A stretch of DNA of 64,000 bases from an uncultured Erythrobacter sp. GTDB lineage: Bacteria; Pseudomonadota; Alphaproteobacteria; Sphingomonadales; Sphingomonadaceae. The position numbers and the translations under genes were made by a program. The stretch spans positions 186,001 to 250,000 of the forward strand of contig CANMMR010000002.1 of NCBI GenBank assembly GCA_947499095.1. Direction: 5' to 3'. Below, in pieces: positions 32,158 through 42,254 of this stretch (the stretch's first letter is position 1; each line of letters opens with the position of its first letter). The notes beneath the pieces were generated by a model that searched no databases, was not told the origin of the DNA, and was given only the letters and a program-made list of their open reading frames with translations.

Positions 32158-32518
32158 GAAAACAGTCTCGAGCCGAGCTAGCCTTCACCCATTCGAAGTG
32201 AAAAATTTCGATACTCAAGTTTTATTTTTGAAAGCGTTTTGAGAGAAGAAGATTACCCAAAGATAAGCTCGCGCCGTAATTTAAATTAGTCACACGGAAT
32301 TGAAAATTATTCGATTAAATTTTTGGTGTGTGGACTCATTGCAACAGGCTGGATTGTATTCCGCAATTCTCCCCGGCGCCGGTGGCCTGAGCAATTTTCG
32401 ATTGCTATCGCCCCCCATCGCTTTCGTTGATTTTCCGAAAGCGGGACTATTCTCATGCGATGCCGCCTCAGCTGCCGCGTCGCTGTCTCTGAATATAGTT
32501 GGCTAGGGGCTATCCACC
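32158..32518. other. AT-rich intergenic region before the TonB receptor pseudogene
   Basis: 361 bases with long AT-rich runs (around 32210-32330), unlike the rest of the window. It probably held the promoter of the receptor gene. A short open frame at 32300-32506 has no recognisable protein features. Confidence 0.4.
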
Positions 32519-35163
32519 ATGAAGAAGTTTGTTAGCGGCGCATCGGCTGGTGCGCTGGCTGTGGCACTTGCAACTCCCGCGATGGCGCAGGATGCTGCGC
32601 CCGCAGCGCAGGAACGCCGCGGCGGCGTCGACGTGATCGTCGTGACCGCGCAGAAGCGCAGCGAGGATCTGCAGGACGTGCCCGTATCTGTCTAGGCACT
32701 GGGCGAAGACGGCCTCGAAGAGCTCAACATCGACACGTTCGAGGACTATCTCGACCAGCTGCCGACAGTCACCGCCGGCGGTAGCGGCCCGGGTCAGAGC
32801 ACGATCTACATCCGCGGTCTTGCATCCACCACGCCGAACCTGACCACGGCGGGTGTCGCCGGCCTTGCGCCGAATGTCGCGCTCTATCACGACGAGCAGC
32901 CGCTGGCGCAGCCTGGCCGCAACCTCGACGTGTATGCCGCCGACCTCGAGCGCATCGAAGTGCTCTCGGGTCCGCAGGGCACGCTGTTCGGCGCAAGTTC
33001 GCAGGCAGGCGTCGTCCGCCTGATCACCAACAAGCCCGACCTTGGCGGATTCGACGCCGGGGCGAGCGCCGGCGTGTCCTTCACCAAGAGCGCCGAGACC
33101 AGCTACAAGGCGGAAGCCATGCTGAACGTGCCGGTAACCGACACCTTCGGCCTTCGCGGCGTCTTCTACCTCGACGACCAAGGAGGCTACATCGACAATG
33201 TGCAGGGCACGCAGAACCTGCGCGACAGTGCGCGCTTCCGCCCGGCCGACACCGTCCGTTCGACGGCGTGCCGGTTAGGCCGCTGCGCGCCGGCTTCCAG
33301 TCGACCGCCGATTTGAGCGATGTCACTTTCCTCGATGCCGACAATGTCAGCCTCGTCGAGGAAGATTTCAACGACACGCAATATTCCGGCTTCCGAGCCA
33401 CCGCGCTCTGGGAAATCACGCCCGACTGGCGCGTGACGGTCGCCCATTCGCGGCAGAGCATCGAGAGCGGCGGCGTGTTCTTCGCCGATCCCGAACTCGG
33501 CGGTTTGGACGACCTCGAAATCCAGCGTTACGAGGAAGACCGGCTCGAAGACGATTTTTCGAACACCAGCTGGACGGTCGAAGGTCGCCTCGCGATGCTC
33601 GATATCGTCTACACCGGCGCCTACACCGATCGCGAGACGGAGCAGCGGGTCGATTACACCGACTACCTCTTCGTCGGTCAGTACCTGCCGTATTACATTT
33701 GCGACGGCTCGGTGAGCTATCCCGGCGCGGCAGATCCCAGCGGCACCTGCCAGGCACCGAACCTCTACGTGACGTCGGACAGCGAGACGACCGTGTTCAC
33801 GCAGGAACTTCGCTTCAGCACGTCGGCTGAAAACCGCTGGCGCGTCACCGCGGGCGGGTTCTATTCCAACCTCGAGCTGAAGGAACGGAACGACTTTAAC
33901 TATCCCGGGAATGTCGCAGCACAGCCCTTCGGTCCCTTCGCTCCGAACTTCCCGCAGGAAGGCTATACCAGCCAGCCCGGGCCGTTCCCCGCCGACACGA
34001 TCTTCCGCAGCGATATTCGCTGCACGGACGAACAGTTCGGCATCTTCGGCGAAGCAGCGTTCGACATCCTGCCTGACCTGCTGACAGTCACGCTGGGCGC
34101 GCGCTATTACGACATCGAAGTGGATTTCGAAGGCAGCGCCAACGGCAGTTTCTGCAATAGCGGCGCGGCCGAGGATGCGAATGCTTTCGGTACGGATCTG
34201 AACGATCTGTACGATGGCGACGGTAGTTACACCTTCATCGGCTCGTGCAACGCGGACCTGCGCCAGACCTTCACACTGGACGACAGCCTGCAGGATATTC
34301 AGGGCGCCGGTCTGAGCGCTTCTCAGGCACAGCAGGTGTTCAACGCGGTGCGCGCACCGGACACGGCCTCGACCGATGGGTTCATCTACAAGGGCACGCT
34401 GACGCTGACCCCGACCGAAGACCTGCTGTTCTACGCGATCTATTCGGAAGGCTTCCGCCCTGGATTGCTGAATCGTCCGGGCGGCGCGACCAACGGCGCG
34501 GGTTTCACCGTCCCGTTCGAGCTCGAAAGCGACGAAGTGAAAAACTACGAGCTCGGATGGAAGATGGACCTGCTGGATGGTCAGTTCCGATTCAACGGCA
34601 GCGCCTTCTGCGTCGATATCAGCCGGTTGCAGACGACGATTCTCGATCCGTCGATCACGAACCTGTTCTTCTCGGCCAATGCAGCGGATGCGGAGATCAA
34701 GGGGCTGGAAGCGGACTTCACCGTCGCGCCTTATTCGGCTCCGGGCCTGACGGTCGCGGGTGCATTCTCGATCCTCGACACCGAGATCACCGACGTGCTG
34801 ATCCCGACCGACGATGTCGTCGAGGGCTCCGATCTGGCGTTCGCTCCGTCCTTCCAGGGCAATATCCGCGTACGCTACGAATGGGACCTCAACGATACGC
34901 TGGGTGCCTACATCCAGCCGCAGGTCACCCATTCGGCTTCGAAGTTCACCGATGTGATCGAAATCAACAAGCTCAAGCTCGACGGCTACACGCTGTTCGA
35001 TCTGGCCGCGGGTATCACCTCGGCGAATTGGAAGTTCGAGCTGTTCGGCGAAAACCTGTTCGACGAGCGTGCGCAGATCTCGGGTAACTTCGTCAACGAC
35101 CGTGCGCGGATCGCCACCAACCGTCCGCTGACGGTCGGCCTCAGGGTCTCCTACGACTACTGA
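32519..35163 (+). pseudogene. TonB-dependent receptor, disrupted by a stop codon and a frameshift
   Basis: The reading starts MKKFVSGASAGALAVALATP (signal peptide) and continues with DVIVVTAQKRSEDLQDVPVSV, a TonB-box/plug start. Codon 59 is TAG (32693-32695), where homologues commonly have Gln, so CAG to TAG is likely. The plug continues (TIYIRGLAS, ERIEVLSGPQGTLFG) to about 33255, where the frame shifts by one base; from 33259 the barrel continues in another frame to YELGWKMDLLDG and the terminal VGLRVSYDY. The shift fits a one-base deletion. Both parts are otherwise well conserved, so inactivation looks recent. Outer-membrane uptake of an unknown ligand was the original role. Confidence 0.85.
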
Positions 35164-35242
35164 TCGATCGCGAACGCGAAATCAGGGCGGCGGGGGTGAA
35201 GCAAGGCTTCGCCTCCGCCGTTCGCTTTGATAGGGGCGAGGG

Positions 35243-37207
35243 ATGGCGTCACGGGAAGAGCAACTGGGTTCAGCGCAAAAGGCGTTGCAGGCGGGAGACT
35301 TTGCGCGTGGTCAGAGTGCCGAAGATTTGTTGCAAACCGATGCTGGCGATGGCGAGGCGCTCTACATCGTCGCAGTAGCTGCGCGGTATCTTGAACGATT
35401 CGAGCAGACCGAAGCGCATCTTGCGCGGCTCCACGCCGCCATGCCCGAATACGGAGGTGCGTGGCAGGAGACGGGCCATCTGGCGCGCGCACAAGGTGAC
35501 ACGGGTCGCGCCATTGCGGCCTACGCCAGAGCCACCCGCTTCAACCCCGCGCTGGATGCCAGCTGGCGTGCGTTGGCGGCGATCGAGACGGCGCGTGGTA
35601 ACGGCGCGGAGGCGCAAGTGGCGCAGGCGCAAGTTCGCAGAATTGCGGCGCTCCCGCGCGAACTCGTTGCGGTCACCCATCACCTGCACGAAAGGCGCAT
35701 TCTTCGCGCCGAAGAAATCTGCCGACATTTCCTGCGCGCCAATCCGCGTAATGTCGAAGGCATGCGCCTGCTCGCCCAGATCGGCATCAAGCTGGGCATA
35801 CTGGACGATGCGGAGTTCCTGCTGGAAAGCGCGCGGGCCTTCGAGCCGGACAATATTCAGGTCCACCTCGACTATATCGATGTGCTGCGGCGACGCCAGA
35901 AGTTCGACCGCGCGCGCGAGGAAGCGGAAGCACTTCATGCGCGCGATCGGGCTAATCCGCTGTTCCAGTCGCATCTGGCTATCGAAAGCATGCAGACAGG
36001 CGATTACGACCGCGCGTTCGAACTCTTCGATGCGGTGCTCGATCGGCTACCCGGAGATATCGCCACGCTGACGAGCAAGGGACACGCGCTGAAGACCACG
36101 GGTGCGCAGGAGGAAGCAGTGGCGAGCTACCGCGCTGCCGTCGCTGCGAAGCCCGATCACGGCGATGCATGGTACGCGCTCGCCAACCTCAAGACCTATA
36201 GCTTCACCGACGACGAAATCGTAGTGATGCGCGAGCGAGCCACGCGCGAAGACCTGGCCTTCATGGACCGCGTTCACCTGAGCTTCGCGCTCGGCAAGGC
36301 TCTTGAGGACCGCAAGGGGTACGGCGACAGCTTCGGCTTCTACGAAACTGGCAATGCACTGAAGCGCGCCCAGACCCGCTACAGCCCAGATGCCATGTCG
36401 CAGGAACTTGCCCTGCAGAAAGAGGTCTGCACCCGAGAATTGTTCGCCAAGCTTGAGGGCGCAGGCGATCCGTCACCCGACCCGATCTTCATCCTGGGCC
36501 TGCCGCGTGCCGGATCGACGCTGCTCGAACAAATTCTTGCCAGCCACAGCCAGGTGGACGGTACGCTGGAACTGCCGAACATCCTTGCACTTGCCCACCG
36601 TCTGCGTGGCCGCAAGGCAGGCCAGTCGCGCTACCCCGAAGTACTGCATGAACTATCCGACGGGCAGCTGTCGAAGTTCGGCCGGCAGTTCATCGAGGAT
36701 ACCCGCATCCACCGGCAGGGTGCACCCTTCTTCATCGACAAGATGCCGAACAATTTCCGGCACATCGGGTTGATCCACCTGATCCTGCCGAACGCGAAGA
36801 TCATCGACGCGCGCCGCGACCCGATGGATTGCTGTTTCTCCGGGTTCAAGCAGCTCTTCGCAGAGGGGCAGGAGTTCACTTACGGGCTGGCAGAGGTGGG
36901 CCGCTATTATGCGGATTACGTCGACCTGATGGACCACTGGGATGCGGTTCTTCCGGGCAAGGTTCTGCGCGTCCGGCATGAGGATGTCCTCGACGATCTG
37001 GATGGCCAAGTCCGGCGCATGCTCGATCATTGCGGGCTCGAGTTCGAAGACGCCTGCCTGGACTTCCACAAGACCGACCGCGCCGTAAGAACCGCGAGCA
37101 GCGAGCAGGTGCGTCAGCCGATCAACCGCAAGGGGCAGGGCGCGTGGAAGCCGTATGAGCCGTGGCTCGGCAACCTGAGAGACGCGCTCGGTCCGCTCGC
37201 GACCTAG
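35243..37207 (+). CDS. TPR-repeat sulfotransferase family protein
   Basis: A 654-residue protein. Residues 1-330 form tetratricopeptide repeats (for example RAIAAYARATRFNPALDASW and AVASYRAAVAAKPDHGDAWY). The C-terminal half is a PAPS-dependent sulfotransferase domain with the 5'-phosphosulfate loop IFILGLPRAGSTLLEQILAS (about 414-433), DKMPNNFRHIGLIHLILPNA and the 3'-phosphate region IDARRDPMDCCFSGFKQLF. Such proteins often stand next to TonB receptors in Sphingomonadales, as here. The acceptor is unknown. The stop overlaps the convergent CsaA-type gene by 4 bases. Confidence 0.88.
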   Translation: MASREEQLGSAQKALQAGDFARGQSAEDLLQTDAGDGEALYIVAVAARYLERFEQTEAHLARLHAAMPEYGGAWQETGHLARAQGDTGRAIAAYARATRFNPALDASWRALAAIETARGNGAEAQVAQAQVRRIAALPRELVAVTHHLHERRILRAEEICRHFLRANPRNVEGMRLLAQIGIKLGILDDAEFLLESARAFEPDNIQVHLDYIDVLRRRQKFDRAREEAEALHARDRANPLFQSHLAIESMQTGDYDRAFELFDAVLDRLPGDIATLTSKGHALKTTGAQEEAVASYRAAVAAKPDHGDAWYALANLKTYSFTDDEIVVMRERATREDLAFMDRVHLSFALGKALEDRKGYGDSFGFYETGNALKRAQTRYSPDAMSQELALQKEVCTRELFAKLEGAGDPSPDPIFILGLPRAGSTLLEQILASHSQVDGTLELPNILALAHRLRGRKAGQSRYPEVLHELSDGQLSKFGRQFIEDTRIHRQGAPFFIDKMPNNFRHIGLIHLILPNAKIIDARRDPMDCCFSGFKQLFAEGQEFTYGLAEVGRYYADYVDLMDHWDAVLPGKVLRVRHEDVLDDLDGQVRRMLDHCGLEFEDACLDFHKTDRAVRTASSEQVRQPINRKGQGAWKPYEPWLGNLRDALGPLAT

Positions 37208-37542
37208 CTCATTCGCGCGCCGTTAGGCACAGTCTCCCCCGGCGAGACGAGGACGATCCGTCCCTCGGCATCCGGGAAGCCCAGCACCAGTACTTCCGAC
37301 ATGAACGGCCCGATCTGGCGCGGCGGAAAATTGACCACCGCCATGACCTTGCGGCCGGGCAACGTAGCCGGATCATATAGCTCGGCGATTTGCGCGGAGG
37401 TCTTCCGCTCGCCAATCTCGGCGCCGAAGTCGATCCACAGCTTGATCGCGGGCTTGCGCGCCTCGGGAAAAGGCTCGGCGCGGATCACCGTCCCGCTGCG
37501 GATATCGACCTTGAGAAAGTCGGCGATGTCGATCTGGTCCAT
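37204..37542 (-). CDS. CsaA-type tRNA-binding domain protein
   Basis: A 112-residue OB-fold protein: IADFLKVDIRSGTVIRAEPF, EARKPAIKLWIDFGAEIGER, KTSAQIAELYDPATLPGRKV and VVNFPPRQIGPFMSEVLVLG. This matches CsaA, a secretion chaperone-like homologue of the C-terminal domain of MetRS. The ATG at 37542 gives the normal length. It is divergent from the MFS gene. Confidence 0.9.
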   Translation of the reverse strand: MDQIDIADFLKVDIRSGTVIRAEPFPEARKPAIKLWIDFGAEIGERKTSAQIAELYDPATLPGRKVMAVVNFPPRQIGPFMSEVLVLGFPDAEGRIVLVSPGETVPNGARMS

Positions 37543-37633
37543 GGTCGCATGGGTATGGGGTCCAAGCGCCCGTGTCCATTGCCGCCGAGCCACAAAGATT
37601 GCGCGGCAAGATCGCGGTGCTAAGGGCGCGAGA

Positions 37634-38854
37634 ATGATAGCGTCCGCCATCTCGGTCCGCACGATCCTCGCGGCAATCTTCATCCTTATGGCGGGGAGCG
37701 GTTTCCTGTCGACCCTGATTGCCATCCGTCTGGAACAGGGCGGCGCGAGTTCTCTGCTCATCGGTCTAGTGGCGACAGCCTATTTCGCCGGGCTGACAGT
37801 GGGCTCTGTCAGGGTCGCGGCCCTTATTTCGCGCATAGGCCACATCCGGGCGTTCGCCGCATTCGTCACCGTGTTCTCCGCCAGCAGCCTCGCTTATGCG
37901 ATACTCGATCTGCCGGCACTCTGGATCGGCCTGCGTCTCATCGACGGGTTTGCGATGGCGGGCGTTTTCGTCTGTCTCGAAAGCTGGCTCAATCAGCAGG
38001 CGCAGCCGCACAATCGCAGCGGTATCCTCGCCGCATACATGATCGCTCTTTACCTGGGGCAGGCGGTCGGACAGTTCCTGCTAAACACCGCGGAGATTTC
38101 GCCCGACTTGCCCTTCATGCTGTCTGCGATCCTTCTTTCGATCGCATTGCTCCCCGTCCTGCTCACCCAGATGGAGCAGCCGCGGATCGAACGGGTGGTA
38201 TCCTTCTCCATTAAACGCCTGTTTTCAGCTTCTCCGCTGGGGATGGTCGGCACGCTAGTCACGGGGGCCATACTCGGGGCCTTCTACGCGCTGGGTGCCG
38301 TCTATGTGCAAAGGACGGGCCTTGGCCTGTCGCAAGTCGCGCTGTTCACCTCGATGGTGATCGCGGGCGGCGTGGCCCTGCAATATCCGCTCGGCCAGTT
38401 GTCCGACCGCTTCGATCGCCGACGTGTGATTATTGCATGTTTGGCAGCCGTTGCGGCGATCTGCGCATTCCTGGCGTTCGCCCCGTTGTCCGCGTTCGGG
38501 ATCATTGCCACCGGTGCGCTCTTCGGCGGGTTCGCCTTCGCGCTCTATCCGCTTTGCGTCGCCCATTCGAACGACCATCTGGGCGAAGACGAGCGGGTGG
38601 GGGCAAGCGGAGGCCTCGTGCTCACGTACTCGGCGGGGGCGATGACCGGGCCGATCGTCGGCTCAACCGGAATGAGCATCATGGGGCCATCCGGCCTGTT
38701 CGTCGTGATCGGAGTGCTCGCCTTGATCGGTGCCCTTTACGGCTTCTGGCGCATGGCACGCAGCGCGCCAGTGCCTTCCGCGGAGCAGCAAGCTTTCCAG
38801 AGCCTCCCGCGCACGACCCCCATGGCGGCCGTGCTCGAGGCCGAAGACGAGTAG
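37634..38854 (+). CDS. MFS transporter (YcaD-like)
   Basis: The 406-residue product has 12 membrane segments. It starts SAISVRTILAAIFILMAGSG and has LRLIDGFAMAGVFVCLESWL between helices 3 and 5 and YPLGQLSDRFDRRRVIIACL after helix 7, typical of the YcaD/UMF2-type group of small-molecule exporters. The substrate is unknown. ATG at 37634 is chosen because it starts just before helix 1; the frame is open upstream but mirrors the CsaA-type gene. Confidence 0.85.
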   Translation: MIASAISVRTILAAIFILMAGSGFLSTLIAIRLEQGGASSLLIGLVATAYFAGLTVGSVRVAALISRIGHIRAFAAFVTVFSASSLAYAILDLPALWIGLRLIDGFAMAGVFVCLESWLNQQAQPHNRSGILAAYMIALYLGQAVGQFLLNTAEISPDLPFMLSAILLSIALLPVLLTQMEQPRIERVVSFSIKRLFSASPLGMVGTLVTGAILGAFYALGAVYVQRTGLGLSQVALFTSMVIAGGVALQYPLGQLSDRFDRRRVIIACLAAVAAICAFLAFAPLSAFGIIATGALFGGFAFALYPLCVAHSNDHLGEDERVGASGGLVLTYSAGAMTGPIVGSTGMSIMGPSGLFVVIGVLALIGALYGFWRMARSAPVPSAEQQAFQSLPRTTPMAAVLEAEDE

Positions 38855-38917
38855 CCTCAGCGCAGAACAATTCGGGTGGCTTGCCCAAGGCCGCCGGTCG
38901 GCCTAATCCCTCGCGCC

Positions 38918-40060
38918 ATGACACAACAGACATCGATGACAGGTCGCCCCGTCATTTCCGCCACCGGCCTGTTTACTCCCGAGCAGAGCATCAGCAACGA
39001 AGAACTGGTCGCAAGCTTCAACGCTTTCGTCGAGCGATTCAACGCCCAGAACAGCGACGCCATCGCTGCTGGCGAGGTCGATGCGCTGCAACCGAGTTCG
39101 GTCGAATTCATCGAGAAGGCGAGCGGGATCAAGGCGCGCCACGTCTTGTCGAAAGCGCCGATCCTCGACCCCGCGATCATGGAGCCTCGCTTGGAAGAGC
39201 GCGGCAATGACGAGCTGTCGCAGATGGCCGAAATCGGTGTGGCAGCATGCCGCCAGGCGCTCGAACGAGCGGGGCGCGATGCCGCTGATGTCGACGCCGT
39301 GTTGTGCGCGGCCTCCAATATGGAGCGGCCCTATCCGGCCATGGCGATCGAAATCCAGCAGGCGCTGGGAATCGATGGATTCGGGTTCGACATGAACGTC
39401 GCATGCTCCTCGGCTACCTTCGGCATCCAGACCGCGGCAGATTATATCCGGGCCGGCAATGCGAAGAGCGTGCTCGTCGTCAGTCCGGAAATTACGAGCG
39501 GCCATTTGAACTGGCGCGACCGCGACAGCCATTTCATTTTCGGAGACGTGGCGACGGCCGTGCTGGTCGAGGGCGCGGCAATCGCTCCTTCGGAGCATTG
39601 GGATATTCTCGGCACCAAGCTGAAGACGGTCTTCTCGAACAACATCCGCAACAATTTCGGCTTCCTCAACCGGGCTTCGCCCGAAGGCATGGGTAAGACG
39701 GACAAGCTCTTCGTTCAGGAAGGCCGCAAGGTGTTCAGGGAAGTGGTGCCAATGGTAGCCGAAATGATCGTGAGCGAGTCGGATCGGCTCGGCATCGATC
39801 CGCAGGGCTTGCGCCGCCTGTGGCTGCACCAAGCTAATGCAGGCATGAACCGGCTGATCGCCCAACGCGTGCTGGGCCACGAAGCCGACGCCGACGAGAG
39901 CCCGACCGTGCTCGACACTTATGGCAATACCTCGAGCGCCGGGTCGATCATCGCCTTCCACCTCCACAGCGAGGATCTGGCGGAGGGCGATACGGGGCTG
40001 ATCTGCAGCTTCGGAGCGGGGTACTCTGCGGGAACCGTGTTCGTGCGTAAGGCCGCGTGA
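38918..40060 (+). CDS. beta-ketoacyl-ACP synthase III-like enzyme
   Basis: A 380-residue thiolase-fold condensing enzyme. The catalytic triad is visible: Cys 163 (NVACSSATFGIQ), His 304 (LWLHQANAGMN) and Asn 337 (DTYGNTSSAGS). It is about 60 residues longer than housekeeping FabH, with an N-terminal insertion rich in acidic residues (SFNAFVERFNAQNSDAIAAG and VEFIEKASGIKARHV). This longer subgroup is found in gamma- and alphaproteobacteria and may use medium-chain acyl groups; specificity here is unknown. It precedes the psd-pssA pair. Confidence 0.88.
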   Translation: MTQQTSMTGRPVISATGLFTPEQSISNEELVASFNAFVERFNAQNSDAIAAGEVDALQPSSVEFIEKASGIKARHVLSKAPILDPAIMEPRLEERGNDELSQMAEIGVAACRQALERAGRDAADVDAVLCAASNMERPYPAMAIEIQQALGIDGFGFDMNVACSSATFGIQTAADYIRAGNAKSVLVVSPEITSGHLNWRDRDSHFIFGDVATAVLVEGAAIAPSEHWDILGTKLKTVFSNNIRNNFGFLNRASPEGMGKTDKLFVQEGRKVFREVVPMVAEMIVSESDRLGIDPQGLRRLWLHQANAGMNRLIAQRVLGHEADADESPTVLDTYGNTSSAGSIIAFHLHSEDLAEGDTGLICSFGAGYSAGTVFVRKAA

Positions 40061-40099
40061 CGCCTTGTGACGCCGCCATGCGGCGCGTAGGCTTATCCG

Positions 40100-40852
40100 A
40101 TGGCAGGTGACCTCCTCGACAATCAGGGCCGCGGCGACGTCCGTTGGTCGCTGCCGCCGATCCATCCCGAGGGGCGCAAATACGGCCTGATCGCTTTGGC
40201 GGTGAGCCTGATTTTCCTTGTCGGTCTCGACTGGGAGATCGTCGGCTGGCCGCTGCTTGCTCTCAGCGCAGGCATATTCGCCTTCTTTCGGGACCCCGAA
40301 CGCGTCGTTCCGCAAGACGATTCCGCAATTCTCTCACCGGCCGACGGTCAGGTGACCATGATTGCCGAGGTCGAGCCGCCGCGCGAGCTGGTCACCGACG
40401 ATGGCAGCGGTATCGGCGGATTGTCACCGGACACGGTGACGCGCGTCTCGATCTTCCTGTCGGTGTTCGACGTCCATATCAACCGCACGCCGATCGCAGG
40501 TACCGTGCAACGCGTCGTCTATATCCCCGGAAGTTTCGCCGATGCCAGTCTCGACAAGGCGAGCGAAGAAAACGAACGACAGCACATCCTTGTCGAGCGC
40601 AGTGACGGGACCAAGGTCGGCTTAACCCAGATCGCCGGATTGGTGGCGCGGCGGATCGTGCCGTTCGTGAAGCCCGGCGATACGCTCGGGGCCGGGCAGA
40701 GAGTCGGACTGATCCGGTTCGGCAGCCGGGTCGATGTCTATCTGCCAGCTGGTACCGGATCGGATGTGCTGCTTGGGCAGCGCGTCGTCGCGGGTGAGAC
40801 GGTTATTGCACGCCTCGGCGCGCGCAAGCTTCTGGAAGGTGTGTCGCAATGA
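40100..40852 (+). CDS. psd: phosphatidylserine decarboxylase
   Basis: Psd converts phosphatidylserine to phosphatidylethanolamine at the inner membrane. The 250-residue proenzyme is of the short alphaproteobacterial type. It has two N-terminal hydrophobic segments ([20 protein letters not shown]), [41 protein letters not shown] and the processing site [11 protein letters not shown], where Ser becomes the pyruvoyl group. Its stop overlaps the pssA start (ATGA), coupling the two consecutive pathway enzymes. Confidence 0.95.
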   Translation: MAGDLLDNQGRGDVRWSLPPIHPEGRKYGLIALAVSLIFLVGLDWEIVGWPLLALSAGIFAFFRDPERVVPQDDSAILSPADGQVTMIAEVEPPRELVTDDGSGIGGLSPDTVTRVSIFLSVFDVHINRTPIAGTVQRVVYIPGSFADASLDKASEENERQHILVERSDGTKVGLTQIAGLVARRIVPFVKPGDTLGAGQRVGLIRFGSRVDVYLPAGTGSDVLLGQRVVAGETVIARLGARKLLEGVSQ

Positions 40853-41676
40853 ATTTCGAACCTCGCAACGGGACCGATCAGCCCGAGGAACGCGCTCGGC
40901 TGGGGCCGAAGGCGGCGGAGGACGAACGGCCCGTGCTCGGTTCGTCCGGTCGGGGCCTGTCATTGCGGGCGATGGCGCCGAACGCGATCACCGCAGCGGC
41001 ACTCTGCTCCGGCCTGACCGGCATACGGTTTGCAATTTCCGAACAATGGGCGGCCGCCGCCGTGGCCATCATCATCGCAGGCATTCTAGACGGAATGGAT
41101 GGGCGGATCGCGCGCCTGCTGAAGGCGCAATCGCGTTTCGGGGCGGAGCTGGACAGCCTTGCCGATTCGCTGAGCTTCGGCACGGCGCCTGCGATCATCC
41201 TTTATCTCTGGTCGCTACAAACCGAACCGCGCTGGGGCTGGTTCGCCGCACTCGCACTGGCAATTTGTTGCGCGCTTCGGCTCGCACGCTTCAACGCGCA
41301 GATCGACACCGAAGACCAGCCGCACAAATCGCTCGGCTTCCTGACGGGCGTGCCTGCACCCATGGGGGCAGGACTCGCCTTCATGCCGTTCTTCGTGTGG
41401 TCGGCGACAGGGATAGACTTCTTTCGCGACCCGGCCTTCGTCGCGCCCTGGCTGTTGGCAACCGCGCTGTTGATGATTTCGAGCATGGCCACCCCGAGCT
41501 GGACTTCGCTGCGTCCGCGCCGCGGCATTCGGTTGTGGGTACTAGCCTTCGTCGGCCTGCTCTTCGCTGCGCTACTCGTCGAGCCTTGGTGGACCCTGAG
41601 CGCTATTGGGATAGGTTACCTAGCCCTGCTACCCTTGTCGCTGTTGCGGTATTCGCGCCTCAAGCGGCGCGCGTAG
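40849..41676 (+). CDS. pssA: CDP-diacylglycerol-serine O-phosphatidyltransferase
   Basis: PssA makes phosphatidylserine, the substrate of Psd. The 275-residue product has several membrane helices and the CDP-alcohol phosphatidyltransferase motif [20 protein letters not shown] followed by [12 protein letters not shown], with the D-x2-DG-x2-AR-x8-G-x3-D-x3-D pattern. It overlaps psd by 4 bases. Its 3' end overlaps a small minus-strand gene by 17 bases. Confidence 0.95.
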   Translation: MNFEPRNGTDQPEERARLGPKAAEDERPVLGSSGRGLSLRAMAPNAITAAALCSGLTGIRFAISEQWAAAAVAIIIAGILDGMDGRIARLLKAQSRFGAELDSLADSLSFGTAPAIILYLWSLQTEPRWGWFAALALAICCALRLARFNAQIDTEDQPHKSLGFLTGVPAPMGAGLAFMPFFVWSATGIDFFRDPAFVAPWLLATALLMISSMATPSWTSLRPRRGIRLWVLAFVGLLFAALLVEPWWTLSAIGIGYLALLPLSLLRYSRLKRRA

Positions 41677-41902
41677 CCGGGCGGACAACCACTTCAGGCC
41701 GCGAGGGCAAGCGGCCGAAAGCCGCACCGCCTTGAGCGATCCCTGCGCGAAATGCGGGGAGTTCGGCAATGACCGACGTTCGCTTTGTTTCGCGCTGCAA
41801 CCGGCCGAAAGCGGACCACCAACGCAGTCCGCTATCGGCGAGTACGCCCATTGCGGCGACAGCCGTAAAGGTGACGAGAGCGACTAGGAACCATGCGAAC
41901 AT
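41660..41902 (-). CDS. small single-pass membrane protein under a LexA-type promoter
   Basis: An 80-residue protein with one N-terminal membrane helix (MFAWFLVALVTFTAVAAMGV) and a basic, mostly cytoplasmic or periplasmic tail (LRWWSAFGRLQRETKRTSVI). The ATG at 41902 has a good Shine-Dalgarno (AGGAG, 9 bases upstream). Its promoter (-35 TTGACT, -10 AACATT) contains a perfect GTTC-N7-GTTC LexA box. Small SOS-induced membrane proteins that block division, such as Caulobacter SidA, have this general form, but no sequence similarity was tested. It overlaps the end of pssA by 17 bases. Confidence 0.65.
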   Translation of the reverse strand: MFAWFLVALVTFTAVAAMGVLADSGLRWWSAFGRLQRETKRTSVIAELPAFRAGIAQGGAAFGRLPSRPEVVVRPATRAA

Positions 41903-42254
41903 CTCTAATTCTCCTGCCCCTTACTGTTCAAATCACTGTTGACAGGCCGGGGATAACTAGTGGAAAACCCTGACTGCCCGCCGGACGTTCCGGCGATGAG
42001 AACAATGTTCTCTTTTTGTTCTCGCTAGTCAAGTGCCTTTCGAGCCGAAGCCGCATTTTTTTGCGGCGAATGGAGGGTGGATTTATCGCTCTTCACCGGC
42101 TAAAGGCGCGCGGTTCGCAGTAGATTCGGCCATTTCGGGCGTTTCATCAGGCGGGCAAATCCACATGGAAGGCGCACATACCGGTGCCCGCCGCGGGATT
42201 TCTCCGCATTCGGGTTCCAGCTTTCCAGAGGCATAACCGGAAAGGAATTACACT
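41903..42254. other. divergent intergenic region between the small membrane gene and rpsB
   Basis: 352 bases. The left part carries the minus-strand promoter and LexA box; the right part must hold the rpsB promoter and leader. No gene is seen. An rpsB leader structure is possible, but no known S2-binding fold could be confirmed by eye. Confidence 0.45.
42004..42032 (-). promoter_or_regulatory. minus-strand promoter containing a LexA (SOS) box
   Basis: On the minus strand TTGACT (42032-42027) and AACATT (42009-42004) are 17 bases apart. Overlapping this, plus-strand GTTC-TCTTTTT-GTTC (42007-42021) matches the alphaproteobacterial LexA operator exactly, and GAGAACAATGTTCTC nearby is a 15-base palindrome. 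The operator lies between the promoter elements and would block RNA polymerase. The promoter points to the small membrane-protein gene, 102 bases from the -10 element. Confidence 0.65.

Noticed and set aside
33187-34932. 581-codon open frame on the minus strand opposite the TonB pseudogene
   Set aside because: Although the plus-strand gene is broken, the plus-strand protein sequence is a clear TonB receptor and the antisense frame has no recognisable features.
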